Assembly: GCF_004000985.1 (NCBI RefSeq)
Contig: NZ_BIMH01000011.1
Span: 1-64,000, forward strand
Direction: 5' to 3'
Source: Paenibacillus validus NBRC 15382
GTDB lineage: Bacteria; Bacillota; Bacilli; Paenibacillales; NBRC-103111
Length of the DNA: 64,000 bases
A program made the translations under genes and the position numbers. The stretch's first letter is position 1, and each line of letters begins with the position of its first letter. The notes under the pieces were generated by a model. The model had not been told where the DNA came from, did no database searches, and worked only from the letters and a program-made list of their open reading frames with translations. This document shows, one piece after another, positions 1 through 7,522 of this stretch.

Positions 1-108
1 TGCCGTATTAGCCTCTGGGCACAGCTTGGATTAGGCCGATCGGAGGTCAAGGACGTCCCTACCCGTTTGCAGCAACCGACAAAAAAAGATGCTTCCTCCT
101 GTCATGTT

Positions 109-141
109 TAGACAGACTTTGGAATACCATTGCTATATACT
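109..141 (+). promoter_or_regulatory. spoIIG-type promoter with long spacer
   Basis: TAGACA at 109-114 and TATACT at 136-141 are separated by 21 bases. The spoIIG promoter of Bacillus subtilis is known for a sigma-A -10/-35 pair with an abnormally long (22 bp) spacer, activated by Spo0A~P binding over the -35. Here TTAGACA at 108-114 differs by one base from the 0A-box reverse consensus TTCGACA and overlaps the -35. The remaining sequence from base 1 contains no gene that I can support. Confidence 0.55.
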
Positions 142-190
142 TGTCTCATTCGCAAAAAAGCATGGTGGCGGTAAAGAGAGGTGACGGAAA

Positions 191-1099
191 ATGGTCGTTT
201 ATATCGATATCATTTTCCTCATCAATGTGTTGATCGACGGCACTTTGATTTGGATGACCGGGTGGTCGCGCAAGCTGCGACTACGTCCGTGGAGGCTTGT
301 ACTATCCGCCGTGATCGGCGGCAGTTATGCGGTTTTTTTGTTTTTTCCGTCGCTTGGTTTTATGTACACCTTTGTCGCCAAGATGGCGTTTTCCTTCGCG
401 ATGATGCTGACAGCGTTCGGCTTCGGAGGGATGGTGCACTTTTTACGCAACCTGGGCACGTTTTATGTAATCAATTTCGTAGCGGCCGGATGCGTCGTCG
501 GATGCATGTATGTGCTGCAGTCGTCGCACGACATCTTGAACGGGGTCATGTTCGGTCGCGGATTGACGGGAACGCTTCCGCCCCTCATTATCGCGATTCC
601 GCTAGCCATGTGGATCTACAAGCGGGTTGTGCTGGCGTTAAAGCAAAAGCAAGAAATCGCTTCCTTCATGGCTAAAGTGGATGTGTACATTGATGCGATC
701 GCCTCCAGCTGCACCGGTCTGATCGACACGGGCAATCAACTGTACGACCCGCTGACGAAGACGCCGGTGATGGTAATGGAAGCCTCGCAGTGGGGGGAGT
801 GGATCCCCGAGACGTGGATGGTCAAAATCAGGCGGGCTGAAGTCGACCAGATCGTAGGCGCCATCGGTACCGAACCTTTCATCTGGCAGGACCGGCTGCG
901 GCTGGTGCCTTACCGGGGCGTGAATCGAAGCACGCAGTTTATGCTGGCGCTCAAACCGGACAAAGTGGTCATTACGACGGAAAGCGGACAAATCGAAACG
1001 ATCAAGGTGCTCATCGGACTTGACGGCGGGCGCTTAAGCTCGGATAACGCTTACCAGGCCATTATTCACCCTTCATTGGTGCAAAGCCACAGCGGTTAG
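191..1099 (+). CDS. spoIIGA: Sporulation sigma-E factor-processing aspartic peptidase SpoIIGA
   Basis: SpoIIGA is the membrane-bound aspartic protease of the mother cell that cleaves the pro-sequence from pro-sigma-E after a signal from the forespore. The 302-residue product has about five hydrophobic segments in residues 1-150 and a soluble C-terminal domain carrying the catalytic motif LIDTGNQL, with Asp179 as the likely active-site residue. Length and architecture match the family. The ATG at 191 follows GAGAGGTGAC. It lies 47 bases upstream of sigE, its substrate gene, which is the usual spoIIG operon arrangement. Expression is probably driven by the long-spacer promoter just upstream. 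Confidence 0.96.
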   Translation: MVVYIDIIFLINVLIDGTLIWMTGWSRKLRLRPWRLVLSAVIGGSYAVFLFFPSLGFMYTFVAKMAFSFAMMLTAFGFGGMVHFLRNLGTFYVINFVAAGCVVGCMYVLQSSHDILNGVMFGRGLTGTLPPLIIAIPLAMWIYKRVVLALKQKQEIASFMAKVDVYIDAIASSCTGLIDTGNQLYDPLTKTPVMVMEASQWGEWIPETWMVKIRRAEVDQIVGAIGTEPFIWQDRLRLVPYRGVNRSTQFMLALKPDKVVITTESGQIETIKVLIGLDGGRLSSDNAYQAIIHPSLVQSHSG

Positions 1100-1146
1100 C
1101 GTCAAACCAACAGCGGTCAACATACCGGAATAGGAGGTAGTCGAAC

Positions 1147-1869
1147 ATGTTAGTCAAGTGGAAGCTAATGCTGCAAATCATGTATTTTCGTCTTTTGCTG
1201 CTGCTCGGGCTTAAGGGAGAAGAGATTTATTACATCGGAGGAAGCGAAGCGCTGCCGCCCCCGCTCACCCGCGAAGAGGAAGAATATTTGCTGGAGAAGC
1301 TTCCGTCGGGCGATGCGGCCATCCGGGGGATGCTGATCGAACGAAATCTCAGATTAGTCGTATACATTGCGCGTAAATTTGAGAATACCGGCATCAATAT
1401 CGAGGATCTGGTGTCGATCGGAGCAATCGGTCTTATTAAAGCGGTGAACACCTTCGATCCGGAGAAAAAGATCAAGCTTGCCACGTACGCTTCCCGCTGC
1501 ATTGAGAACGAAATATTAATGTATTTACGCCGAAACAGCAAAATCCGTACGGAAGTCTCGTTCGATGAGCCGCTTAATATCGATTGGGACGGCAACGAGC
1601 TGCTGCTGTCGGATGTTCTCGGCACGGAGAACGATACGATATACCGGAACATTGAGGAGCAGGTGGACCGGAAGCTGCTGCATAAGGCTTTAGATAAATT
1701 GTCCGAACGCGAGCGCATCATCATGGAACTGCGTTTCGGGCTGCGGAACGGCGAAGAGAAGACGCAAAAAGATGTGGCCGACATGCTCGGTATTTCGCAA
1801 TCGTACATCTCCCGCTTAGAGAAGCGAATTATTAAGCGGCTTCGCAAAGAATTTAACAAGATGGTGTAA
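1147..1869 (+). CDS. sigE: RNA polymerase sporulation sigma factor SigE (pro-form)
   Basis: This is the early mother-cell sigma factor, made as an inactive precursor. The 240-residue protein begins with a hydrophobic, basic pro-sequence of about 28 residues. It ends near [13 protein letters not shown], the region where SpoIIGA cleaves in B. subtilis (Tyr28/Tyr29 here). Sigma region 2 ([33 protein letters not shown]) and region 4 helix-turn-helix ([20 protein letters not shown]) are intact. The ribosome binding site is AGGAGG upstream of ATG 1147. It forms an operon with spoIIGA. A hairpin follows the gene and separates it from sigG, which has its own promoter. Confidence 0.98.
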   Translation: MLVKWKLMLQIMYFRLLLLLGLKGEEIYYIGGSEALPPPLTREEEEYLLEKLPSGDAAIRGMLIERNLRLVVYIARKFENTGINIEDLVSIGAIGLIKAVNTFDPEKKIKLATYASRCIENEILMYLRRNSKIRTEVSFDEPLNIDWDGNELLLSDVLGTENDTIYRNIEEQVDRKLLHKALDKLSERERIIMELRFGLRNGEEKTQKDVADMLGISQSYISRLEKRIIKRLRKEFNKMV

Positions 1870-1887
1870 AATCCGGAGGGTGAAGAA

Positions 1888-1915
1888 AAAAGCTGCAGTT
1901 CGTTCTGTAGCTTTT
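1888..1915 (+). terminator. Hairpin downstream of sigE
   Basis: AAAAGCTGCAG at 1888-1898 pairs with CTGTAGCTTTT at 1905-1915 around a six-base loop, with one G-T pair. The T tract is short, so termination may be partial. It would reduce read-through from spoIIG into sigG. Confidence 0.5.
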
Positions 1916-1965
1916 CCGCGTTCCAGCAGGCCATTCGCGGGTGCTGCGGCGAGTTGGAAAAAAAC

Positions 1966-1994
1966 GCATAAAAAAAATGTCCAGGGGGATAATG
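1966..1994 (+). promoter_or_regulatory. Predicted SigF-type promoter of sigG
   Basis: GCATA at 1966-1970 and GGGGATAATG at 1985-1994 match the forespore sigma-F consensus elements GYATA and GGNNAWAHTR. The spacing is 14 bases, slightly shorter than usual. In B. subtilis spoIIIG (sigG) is transcribed by sigma-F, so position and logic agree. The ribosome binding site GGGAGGT follows, and sigG starts at 2029. Confidence 0.65.
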
Positions 1995-2028
1995 TACATT
2001 AATGTTTCTCCTTGGGAGGTAATCACGA

Positions 2029-2811
2029 ATGACCCGAAACAAAGTCGAAATTTGCGGCGTCGATACGGCAAAGCTACCGGTTTTGACCAATGCGGAAATG
2101 CGTGAACTGTTCGTCGGTTTGCAAACGAAGAATGAACGATCTGCAAGAGAGAAATTAGTAAACGGCAACCTCCGGCTGGTGCTATCCGTTATTCAACGCT
2201 TTAACAACCGGGGGGAATACGTGGACGATCTGTTTCAAGTCGGTTGTATCGGACTGATGAAAGCCATTGATAATTTTGATTTAAGCCAAAATGTAAAGTT
2301 TTCGACGTACGCCGTTCCGATGATTATCGGGGAAATTCGCAGGTACCTGCGGGATAACAACCCGATTCGGGTATCGCGTTCGCTGCGGGACATCGCTTAT
2401 AAGGCGCTCCAGGTCCGCGACCAACTGACGAACCAAAACTCGCGCGAGCCCACGATTTACGAAATTTCCGAAGCACTGAACGTTCCTAGGGAAGATGTCG
2501 TCTTCGCGCTCGATGCGATCCAGGATCCGGTGTCGCTGTTCGAGCCGATTTATCACGACGGGGGCGACCCGATTTACGTAATGGATCAAATTAGCGACGA
2601 TCGCAACAAGGATGTGTCGTGGATCGAAGGAATCGCCTTGCGGGAAGCGATGCGCAAGCTGAACGACCGGGAGAAAATGATTTTATCCATGCGGTTTTTT
2701 GACGGAAAAACGCAAATGGAAGTCGCCGATGAGATCGGCATTTCGCAAGCGCAAGTCTCTCGTCTGGAAAAATCGGCCATCTCGCAAATGCAAAAGCACG
2801 TAAAAAACTGA
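2029..2811 (+). CDS. sigG: RNA polymerase sporulation sigma factor SigG
   Basis: SigG is the late forespore sigma factor that directs genes for spore protection and germination. The 260-residue product has no pro-sequence. It begins MTRNKVEICGVDTAKLPVL, where the known family N-terminus binds the anti-sigma factor SpoIIAB. Region 2 (GNLRLVLSVIQRF, FSTYAVPMIIGEIRRYLRD), region 3 and the region 4 helix-turn-helix (TQMEVADEIGISQAQVSRLE) are all present. The ATG follows TTGGGAGGTAATCACGA. It is downstream of sigE but separated by a hairpin and a SigF-like promoter, in the same order as in Bacillus. Confidence 0.98.
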   Translation: MTRNKVEICGVDTAKLPVLTNAEMRELFVGLQTKNERSAREKLVNGNLRLVLSVIQRFNNRGEYVDDLFQVGCIGLMKAIDNFDLSQNVKFSTYAVPMIIGEIRRYLRDNNPIRVSRSLRDIAYKALQVRDQLTNQNSREPTIYEISEALNVPREDVVFALDAIQDPVSLFEPIYHDGGDPIYVMDQISDDRNKDVSWIEGIALREAMRKLNDREKMILSMRFFDGKTQMEVADEIGISQAQVSRLEKSAISQMQKHVKN

Positions 2812-2967
2812 AACAGCCGCACCTCAACCGTGAAAATCCGACCCGAACCGCAGGCCAAGCCCGTGGGAAAGGTCTTTTTTTATATGGAAAACGGTACACG
2901 CATGGACATTTTGCCCAACTTTCACATACACATAAAGTATCAACTAAAGCTCGGTGGTGAGGGCAGC

Positions 2968-3270
2968 TTGAAAATATCCGATTTTCAAACGAAGGACGTC
3001 ATCAATATCGTGGACGGCAAGAAGCTGGGGCAAATCAGCGATCTGGAGCTCGACCTGCGGAACGGGCGAATCGAGGCGATTGTCGTTCCGAACTCGCCGC
3101 GTTTCTTCGGATTGTTCGGGGGCGCGACGGACGTTATTATCCCATGGCGCAATATTGTGAAGATCGGGATGGACGTCGTGCTTGTGAAAATCGAAGATAT
3201 GCGCAGCGTCCGGCAGGAGGAGACCGAGGTCTCCTACGAATACAACCGCAATTACCGCGAAGGGAATTAA
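2968..3270 (+). CDS. ylmC: YlmC/YmxH family PRC-barrel sporulation protein
   Basis: This is a small PRC-barrel protein of the YlmC/YmxH family, conserved in spore formers; its molecular function is not established. I place the start at TTG 2968 behind GGTGAGG. This gives 100 residues beginning MKISDFQTKDVINI, the conserved family start. A longer reading from 2830 adds an N-terminus with no family resemblance. The beta-rich core (KKLGQISDLELDL, IEAIVVPNSPRFFGLFGG, DVIIPWRNIVKIG) is typical. The tail after residue 80 is acidic and tyrosine-rich. It sits directly between sigG and pgeF, as in B. subtilis. Confidence 0.85.
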   Translation: MKISDFQTKDVINIVDGKKLGQISDLELDLRNGRIEAIVVPNSPRFFGLFGGATDVIIPWRNIVKIGMDVVLVKIEDMRSVRQEETEVSYEYNRNYREGN

Positions 3271-3344
3271 GCGCCGAATGGGGTGTTCTTTTCAGGCGTA
3301 TCGTGTATACTGAATGGTAAACGATGACAGGGGGCGCAAGGGGA

Positions 3345-4205
3345 ATGGAACCTTTTGTTCTCGAGAAAGCCGATAACGGCTGCGAGTTGTTAGCCTTGGC
3401 GCCTTTCACGCGCGCCTATCCGCAGCTGTCCGCCGGATTTACGACACGGCTTGGCGGCGTTAGCCGAGGCGATTTCAGCAGCTTGAACTGCGGGCTTCAC
3501 GTTGCGGACGAACCCGGCGATGTCGTGCGCAACCGGCGTCTGTTGGCCGAGGCGCTGGAGTTTCCGTTCGACGCCTGTACGTATGCCGAACAGGTGCACG
3601 GCAACGAGATTCAAGTGGTAACGAAAGCATGGCGCGGAGCGGGCAACGACTCGCGCGAGAAGGCGCTGCAGGCGAAGGACGGGTTCGTGACGAACGAACG
3701 CGGGGTTTACTTGCATGCGCTGTTCGCGGACTGCGTACCGCTTTACTTTTACGATCCGATCCGTCAAGCGGTCGGGCTGGCGCATGCCGGCTGGAAGGGC
3801 ACCGCACTCCAAATCGCCAAGGCGCTGCTGGAGACGATGAGCGCCGCGTACGGCACGAAGCCGCGCGATGTGAGAGCGGCGATCGGGCCTTCGATCGGTG
3901 CCTGCTGTTACGAGGTGGACGACACCGTCATCGGGCGGATCGACCGGGCGCTTCGCGAGGCGGATGAGGAAGCAACCGTTCAACCGGCCGACGTACTGTG
4001 TTACGAGCAGCAGCCGAACGGCAAATATAAGTTAAACTTGCAACAAGTCAACCGACAAATTATGATAAAAGCAGGAATATTGCCGTCTCATATCGAAATA
4101 ACAGGTTTATGCACAAGCTGTCATACGGATCTGTTCTTTTCGCATCGGAAGGAAGGCGGCAGGACGGGCCGAATGGCAGCTTGGATCGGGCTCCGGGAAG
4201 CGTAG
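3345..4205 (+). CDS. pgeF: Purine nucleoside phosphorylase / laccase-domain protein (YlmD, YfiH family)
   Basis: This is a member of the YfiH/LACC1 family (former DUF152), whose bacterial members act as zinc-dependent purine nucleoside phosphorylases or deaminases and in Escherichia coli help keep peptidoglycan precursors correct (PgeF). The metal-site motifs are visible: EQVHG, ADCVPLYF, GLAHAGWKGT, and CTSCHTD near the C-terminus. I chose ATG 3345 (MEPFVLEK), 11 bases after AGGGGG, giving 286 residues. An ATG at 3324 would add seven residues and has a poorer ribosome binding site. A possible -10 (TATACT, 3306-3311) lies upstream without a convincing -35. It is followed by ylmE and sepF. Confidence 0.92.
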   Translation: MEPFVLEKADNGCELLALAPFTRAYPQLSAGFTTRLGGVSRGDFSSLNCGLHVADEPGDVVRNRRLLAEALEFPFDACTYAEQVHGNEIQVVTKAWRGAGNDSREKALQAKDGFVTNERGVYLHALFADCVPLYFYDPIRQAVGLAHAGWKGTALQIAKALLETMSAAYGTKPRDVRAAIGPSIGACCYEVDDTVIGRIDRALREADEEATVQPADVLCYEQQPNGKYKLNLQQVNRQIMIKAGILPSHIEITGLCTSCHTDLFFSHRKEGGRTGRMAAWIGLREA

Positions 4206-4268
4206 AGGCTTCCCGCGTTAGAAGCCGTTCGCTGTCTCGAACGCGGCCGATCGTAAATGGGGTGAATA

Positions 4269-4964
4269 ATGAAGTTGAACAATCAATTGGCAGATCGCAT
4301 ACAGCACGTGCAGGAACGAGTGGCAGCCGCTTGCGCCCGCTCGGGCCGCGACCCGAAAGAGGTGCGGACGATTGCCGTTACGAAATACGTTTCGCTGGCG
4401 ACGACCGGACAAGTTCTCGAAGCCGGACTTACGCATATCGGCGAGAACCGCTGGCAGGATGCGGCGGCCAAGTGGGAAGCGTTCGGATCGAAGGGCACGT
4501 GGCATTTTATCGGACATTTGCAAACGAACAAAGTAAAGGACGTCATCGGCAAGTTCGCCTATATTCATTCCTTGGACAGGCTGTCGCTCGCCAAGGAGAT
4601 TGAGAAGAAAGCTTCCGGGCTGCAGCTGCAGGTGCCTTGCTTCATCCAGCTGAACGTATCCGGTGAGGAGTCGAAATACGGATTGGAGCCGGAATCGCTG
4701 ATCTCGTTCGTTAGAGAAATACGGGGAATGGATTCGATTCGGATTGCCGGGTTGATGACCATGGCGCCGTACGAAGCGGAAGCTGAGGAAACCAGGCCTG
4801 TATTTCGGGGGCTTCGGGAGTGGCGCGACCGCTTGAACGACGCCGGCGTACTTGATTACGAAGTGTCGGAATTGTCCATGGGCATGTCGAACGATTACGA
4901 AGTGGCAATCGAGGAAGGCGCGACTTGGGTGAGGCTCGGCTCTATTTTGGTGGGTAAAGAATAA
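4269..4964 (+). CDS. ylmE: YggS/YlmE family pyridoxal phosphate homeostasis protein
   Basis: This protein binds pyridoxal phosphate and helps balance free PLP and amino-acid pools; no catalytic reaction is known for the family. The 231-residue product is a single alanine-racemase-like barrel. The PLP lysine lies in IAVTKYVS (about residue 39). Family motifs IGENRWQD, WHFIGHLQTNKVK, LNVSGEESKYG, GLMTMAP and LSMGMSNDYEVAI are all present. ATG 4269 follows GGGGTG. It belongs to the ylm run leading to sepF; the usual linkage is with cell-division genes. Confidence 0.95.
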   Translation: MKLNNQLADRIQHVQERVAAACARSGRDPKEVRTIAVTKYVSLATTGQVLEAGLTHIGENRWQDAAAKWEAFGSKGTWHFIGHLQTNKVKDVIGKFAYIHSLDRLSLAKEIEKKASGLQLQVPCFIQLNVSGEESKYGLEPESLISFVREIRGMDSIRIAGLMTMAPYEAEAEETRPVFRGLREWRDRLNDAGVLDYEVSELSMGMSNDYEVAIEEGATWVRLGSILVGKE

Positions 4965-4994
4965 AGCGTCACCAAACAAAGGGAGGGAACGGAT

Positions 4995-5423
4995 ATGGGC
5001 GTTTATAACAAGTTTATGAATTTGATCGGCCTGCAGGAAGAGGAAGAGCTCGTCGAGCGCGAGCGCAGCTTGGAGCAGCATGAAGAAAATGAAACTCCGG
5101 CGCAGGAAGTGCGTAAAACTAAAGGGAACATTGTGAGCATTCATTCGCAAAAAAATATTCGGGTCGTCCTGCACGAGCCGCGTTCTTACGAGGAAACGCA
5201 GGAAATCGCCGATCATCTGCGTTCCCGCCGCCCGGTTGTCGTCAACCTGCACCGCGTTCGTTCCGATCAGGCGACGCGGATCGTCGATTTCCTGAGCGGT
5301 ACGGTGTACGCTTTGAACGGCTCGATCTCCAAGATAGGTCCGAATATTTTTCTGTGCACGCCGGATACGGTTGAAATTCACGGTTCCATCTCGGAATTGC
5401 TCAACCAGGATGAACAAGCTTGA
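4995..5423 (+). CDS. sepF: Cell division protein SepF
   Basis: SepF is a membrane-tethered partner of FtsZ that organises the Z-ring and septum. The 142-residue protein begins with the amphipathic membrane-binding helix [13 protein letters not shown], followed by a charged, glutamate-rich linker (about residues 15-50). The globular SepF domain (about residues 58-138) carries the motifs [26 protein letters not shown] and [17 protein letters not shown]. The ribosome binding site is GGGAGG before ATG 4995. It lies between ylmE and ylmG, the conserved arrangement. Confidence 0.97.
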   Translation: MGVYNKFMNLIGLQEEEELVERERSLEQHEENETPAQEVRKTKGNIVSIHSQKNIRVVLHEPRSYEETQEIADHLRSRRPVVVNLHRVRSDQATRIVDFLSGTVYALNGSISKIGPNIFLCTPDTVEIHGSISELLNQDEQA

Positions 5424-5446
5424 CTACAAAAACGAGGTGAACGTAT

Positions 5447-5716
5447 TTGAGCTCTATTGAAGGTTTCATATCCACACTCGTCAACATTTATCAATACGTG
5501 CTTATCGCTTACGTGCTGCTTTCCTGGCTGCCTAACGCGAGGGAGAGCTTCATCGGCGAAATACTGGCTAAGCTGTGCGAGCCGTATTTGGGTCTGTTTC
5601 GCCGCTTCATCCCGCCGATCGGAGGCATGATCGACATTTCGCCGATCGTCGCCTTAATTGCGCTACGTTTTATCGGCATGGGATTGGCCGTCGTCATCGG
5701 CTACATCATCCCTTAA
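5447..5716 (+). CDS. ylmG: YggT family membrane protein YlmG
   Basis: This is a small integral membrane protein of the YggT family, often next to sepF; its exact role is unclear, with links to division and osmotic tolerance. The 89-residue product has two hydrophobic segments (about residues 8-27 and 62-86) separated by the conserved loop SWLPNARESFIGEILAKLCE and PYLGLFRRFIPPIGG. The start is TTG 5447, ten bases after the purine-rich GAGGTGAA. The stop codon lies 17 bases before the predicted start of ylmH. Confidence 0.9.
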   Translation: MSSIEGFISTLVNIYQYVLIAYVLLSWLPNARESFIGEILAKLCEPYLGLFRRFIPPIGGMIDISPIVALIALRFIGMGLAVVIGYIIP

Positions 5717-5732
5717 TTGAAGGTGATTTCAA

Positions 5733-6515
5733 CTGACGCAGGATAACATTTACGCTCACTTTCACCCGGATGAGCATCGTTTCGTCGATCAAGCCGCCGA
5801 ATGGGTGGCCAGGGCCGAGCAGCATGAAGTGAAACGGACCGATTTTTTAGACCCAAGACAAGCGTTCATCTTAACGAGTCTCGTGAATCGAAGCGCAGAC
5901 GTGCAGGTTCGCTTCGAGGGAGGTCACCCGAACGCCGAGCGGAAGCGGGCGATTGTCGCCCCGGATTACCGCGTACTGGATGATGAAGAGATGGGCATCC
6001 GGCTAATCGAAGTGTCTTCCACAGACGACAGCCTGGGCGATTTGGACCATGGCGACTATATGGGCGCAATACTCGGTTTGGGCATTAAACGGGATAAAGT
6101 CGGCGACATCTATGTGCTGCCGACCGGATGCCACTTTCTTGCCGCCGCAGAGATCGCCGATTATATCGTGCTTCACTTGAACCAGGTGCATCGTGTGCAC
6201 GTGCATACGGGCACGCTGCCGCTGGACAAGCTGCAGGCCACGGAAACGAAGCTCGACGACATGAACTTGACCGTCGCTTCCCTCCGCTTGGACGGGATTG
6301 TCAGCGACGTGTACCGGCTCAGCCGCGCGAAGGTGCTTGTTCCGATCAAAGCGGGCCGCTGCAAAGTGAATTGGAAGCAGGAAGAGGATCCGAGCAAGCC
6401 GCTGAAGCAGGGTGACGTCGTGTCGCTGAAGGGGTTCGGCAGGTTCAAAGTGTTGGAAGTCGAAGGGCTGACCAAAAAAGGCAGGTATCGCATTCGAATC
6501 GGCAAATATGCATAA
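5733..6515 (+). CDS. ylmH: S4-domain RNA-binding protein YlmH, probable CTG start
   Basis: YlmH is an S4-domain RNA-binding protein linked to division and, in recent work on B. subtilis, to rescue of stalled ribosomes. The first standard start in frame is GTG 5805, but the reading continues upstream to CTG 5733 with clear homology-like sequence (NIYAHFHPDEHRFVDQAAEW). CTG 5733 lies seven bases after AAGGTG, and a stop (TGA 5724) lies just above it. Starting there gives 260 residues, close to the roughly 257 of the B. subtilis protein. The S4 domain is C-terminal (LRLDGIVSDVYRLSRAKV to the end). Initiation at CTG is inferred. Confidence 0.88.
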   Translation: MTQDNIYAHFHPDEHRFVDQAAEWVARAEQHEVKRTDFLDPRQAFILTSLVNRSADVQVRFEGGHPNAERKRAIVAPDYRVLDDEEMGIRLIEVSSTDDSLGDLDHGDYMGAILGLGIKRDKVGDIYVLPTGCHFLAAAEIADYIVLHLNQVHRVHVHTGTLPLDKLQATETKLDDMNLTVASLRLDGIVSDVYRLSRAKVLVPIKAGRCKVNWKQEEDPSKPLKQGDVVSLKGFGRFKVLEVEGLTKKGRYRIRIGKYA

Positions 6516-6530
6516 ATTGCCGATTTTTTT
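6498..6530 (+). terminator. Terminator overlapping the ylmH stop codon
   Basis: ATCGGCAA at 6498-6505 pairs with TTGCCGAT at 6517-6524, followed directly by a run of seven T. The TAA stop of ylmH (6513-6515) sits inside the loop, so the transcript ends almost exactly at the end of the coding region. This separates the ylm operon from divIVA. Confidence 0.85.
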
Positions 6531-6560
6531 GATTTATGCAGGCAGGAAAAATCTAAGTAT

Positions 6561-6593
6561 TGTCGAAATATACCAATACGCATGGATGTCGAA
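6561..6593 (+). promoter_or_regulatory. Two 0A-box-like heptamers upstream of divIVA
   Basis: TGTCGAA occurs at 6561-6567 and again at 6587-6593, both identical to the Spo0A box consensus and 26 bases apart. They lie after the ylmH terminator and 43 bases upstream of the divIVA start, where the divIVA promoter must lie. The same heptamer occurs elsewhere in this GC-rich window by chance, so Spo0A control is only a possibility. I do not see a convincing -10/-35 pair here. Confidence 0.35.
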
Positions 6594-6635
6594 CATCATC
6601 GGCGCACGTTGCTCAAATATGCAGGAGGTGCAAGA

Positions 6636-7115
6636 ATGGCTTTAACACCGCTCGATATACATAATAAGGAATTTAGTCGTTCGTTCCGAGGATATGACGA
6701 GGATCAGGTCAATGAATTTTTGGATCAGGTTATTAAAGACTACGAGGCGTTAATTCGTGAAAATAAAGAGATGCAAAATCAATTGATTACGATTCAAGAG
6801 CGGCTGGATCACTTTGCAAACATTGAGGAAACGCTGAGCAAGACGATCATCGTCGCTCAGGAAGCTGCGGATGAGGTAAAAACGAACGCGAAGAAAGAAG
6901 CACAGCTCATCATCAAGGAAGCGGAGAAAAACGCCGATCGGATTATTAACGAATCGCTTTCGAAGGCGCGCAAAATCTCGGTTGAGATCGAGGAGCTGAA
7001 GAAACAGGCATCGATCTACCGTACCCGTTTCCGGACGTTAATCGAAGCGCAGCTCGAACTGCTCAGCAAGGAAGATTGGAACTCGCTTGAGCGCACGGAA
7101 GTGGAGCAGCCGTAA
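6636..7115 (+). CDS. divIVA: Cell-pole and septum protein DivIVA
   Basis: DivIVA senses negatively curved membrane at poles and septa and recruits partners for division-site selection and chromosome anchoring in sporulation. I start at ATG 6636, behind the strong site GCAGGAGGTG, giving 159 residues. The membrane-binding N-terminus is well conserved (MALTPLDIHNKEFSRSFRGY, DEDQVNEFLDQVI). The rest is coiled coil: a short one (about residues 30-55) and a long one (about 65-140). The 18 extra residues available upstream have no family resemblance. It stands alone, with a terminator before it and the ileS T-box promoter after it. Confidence 0.96.
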   Translation: MALTPLDIHNKEFSRSFRGYDEDQVNEFLDQVIKDYEALIRENKEMQNQLITIQERLDHFANIEETLSKTIIVAQEAADEVKTNAKKEAQLIIKEAEKNADRIINESLSKARKISVEIEELKKQASIYRTRFRTLIEAQLELLSKEDWNSLERTEVEQP

Positions 7116-7152
7116 ACCGGACAAGCCCGGATATTCATACAAGCCGTGTCAG

Positions 7153-7181
7153 TTGACGATGCGCGCAAATTTCGATATACT
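7153..7181 (+). promoter_or_regulatory. Promoter of the ileS T-box leader
   Basis: TTGACG at 7153-7158 and TATACT at 7176-7181 are separated by 17 bases, a near-consensus sigma-A promoter. Transcription would begin near 7188, at the start of the T-box leader. Confidence 0.85.
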
Positions 7182-7187
7182 CCTGTT

Positions 7188-7489
7188 AAGTTACCATATG
7201 TGAAAGCGAAGACTGGGACGAGTACTTGGCGTACGGCTGAAGCAAGCGATTCGGGGGTTGGTGCGAGCCCGGACTTCGGCGGCTTAGGAATATCACCCAG
7301 GAGCGTCTCTTGAACCGATGCGTAAGTAAAGAGCAACGGATGATCCCGTTATCGATCATGGAGCGAAGATTATAAGCCAATTGATTCATCCGGTCGGGCG
7401 TCAGCCGCGGATGGGGTTGGCTATTGTCTTAATCAGGGTGGTACCGCGAGACTTCTCGTCCCTATGGGATGCGAGGTCTTTTTTTTTGT
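7188..7489 (+). ncRNA. Isoleucine T-box riboswitch of ileS
   Basis: This is a tRNA-sensing leader that allows transcription of ileS when tRNA-Ile is uncharged. The T-box sequence AGGGTGGTACCGCG lies at 7435-7448. The specifier is ATC (Ile) at 7292-7294 in the context GGAATATCACCC, matching the downstream gene. The terminator is formed by AGACTTCTCGTCCC pairing with GGGATGCGAGGTCT, followed by nine T (to about 7487). Stem I elements (GAGTA near 7218) are also present. Confidence 0.95.
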
Positions 7490-7522
7490 TTGGTTTGAAT
7501 CAAGTCAGGAGCGTGGGTAAAT

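Noticed and set aside
2909-2940. Possible SigG or SigE promoter before ylmC (GCATG and CATACACA)
   Set aside because: The elements match only partly and the spacing is not right, so it is not listed as a promoter.
2830-3270. 146-residue reading frame starting 138 bases above ylmC
   Set aside because: The extra N-terminus has no resemblance to the YlmC/YmxH family and no ribosome binding site; TTG 2968 gives the normal protein.
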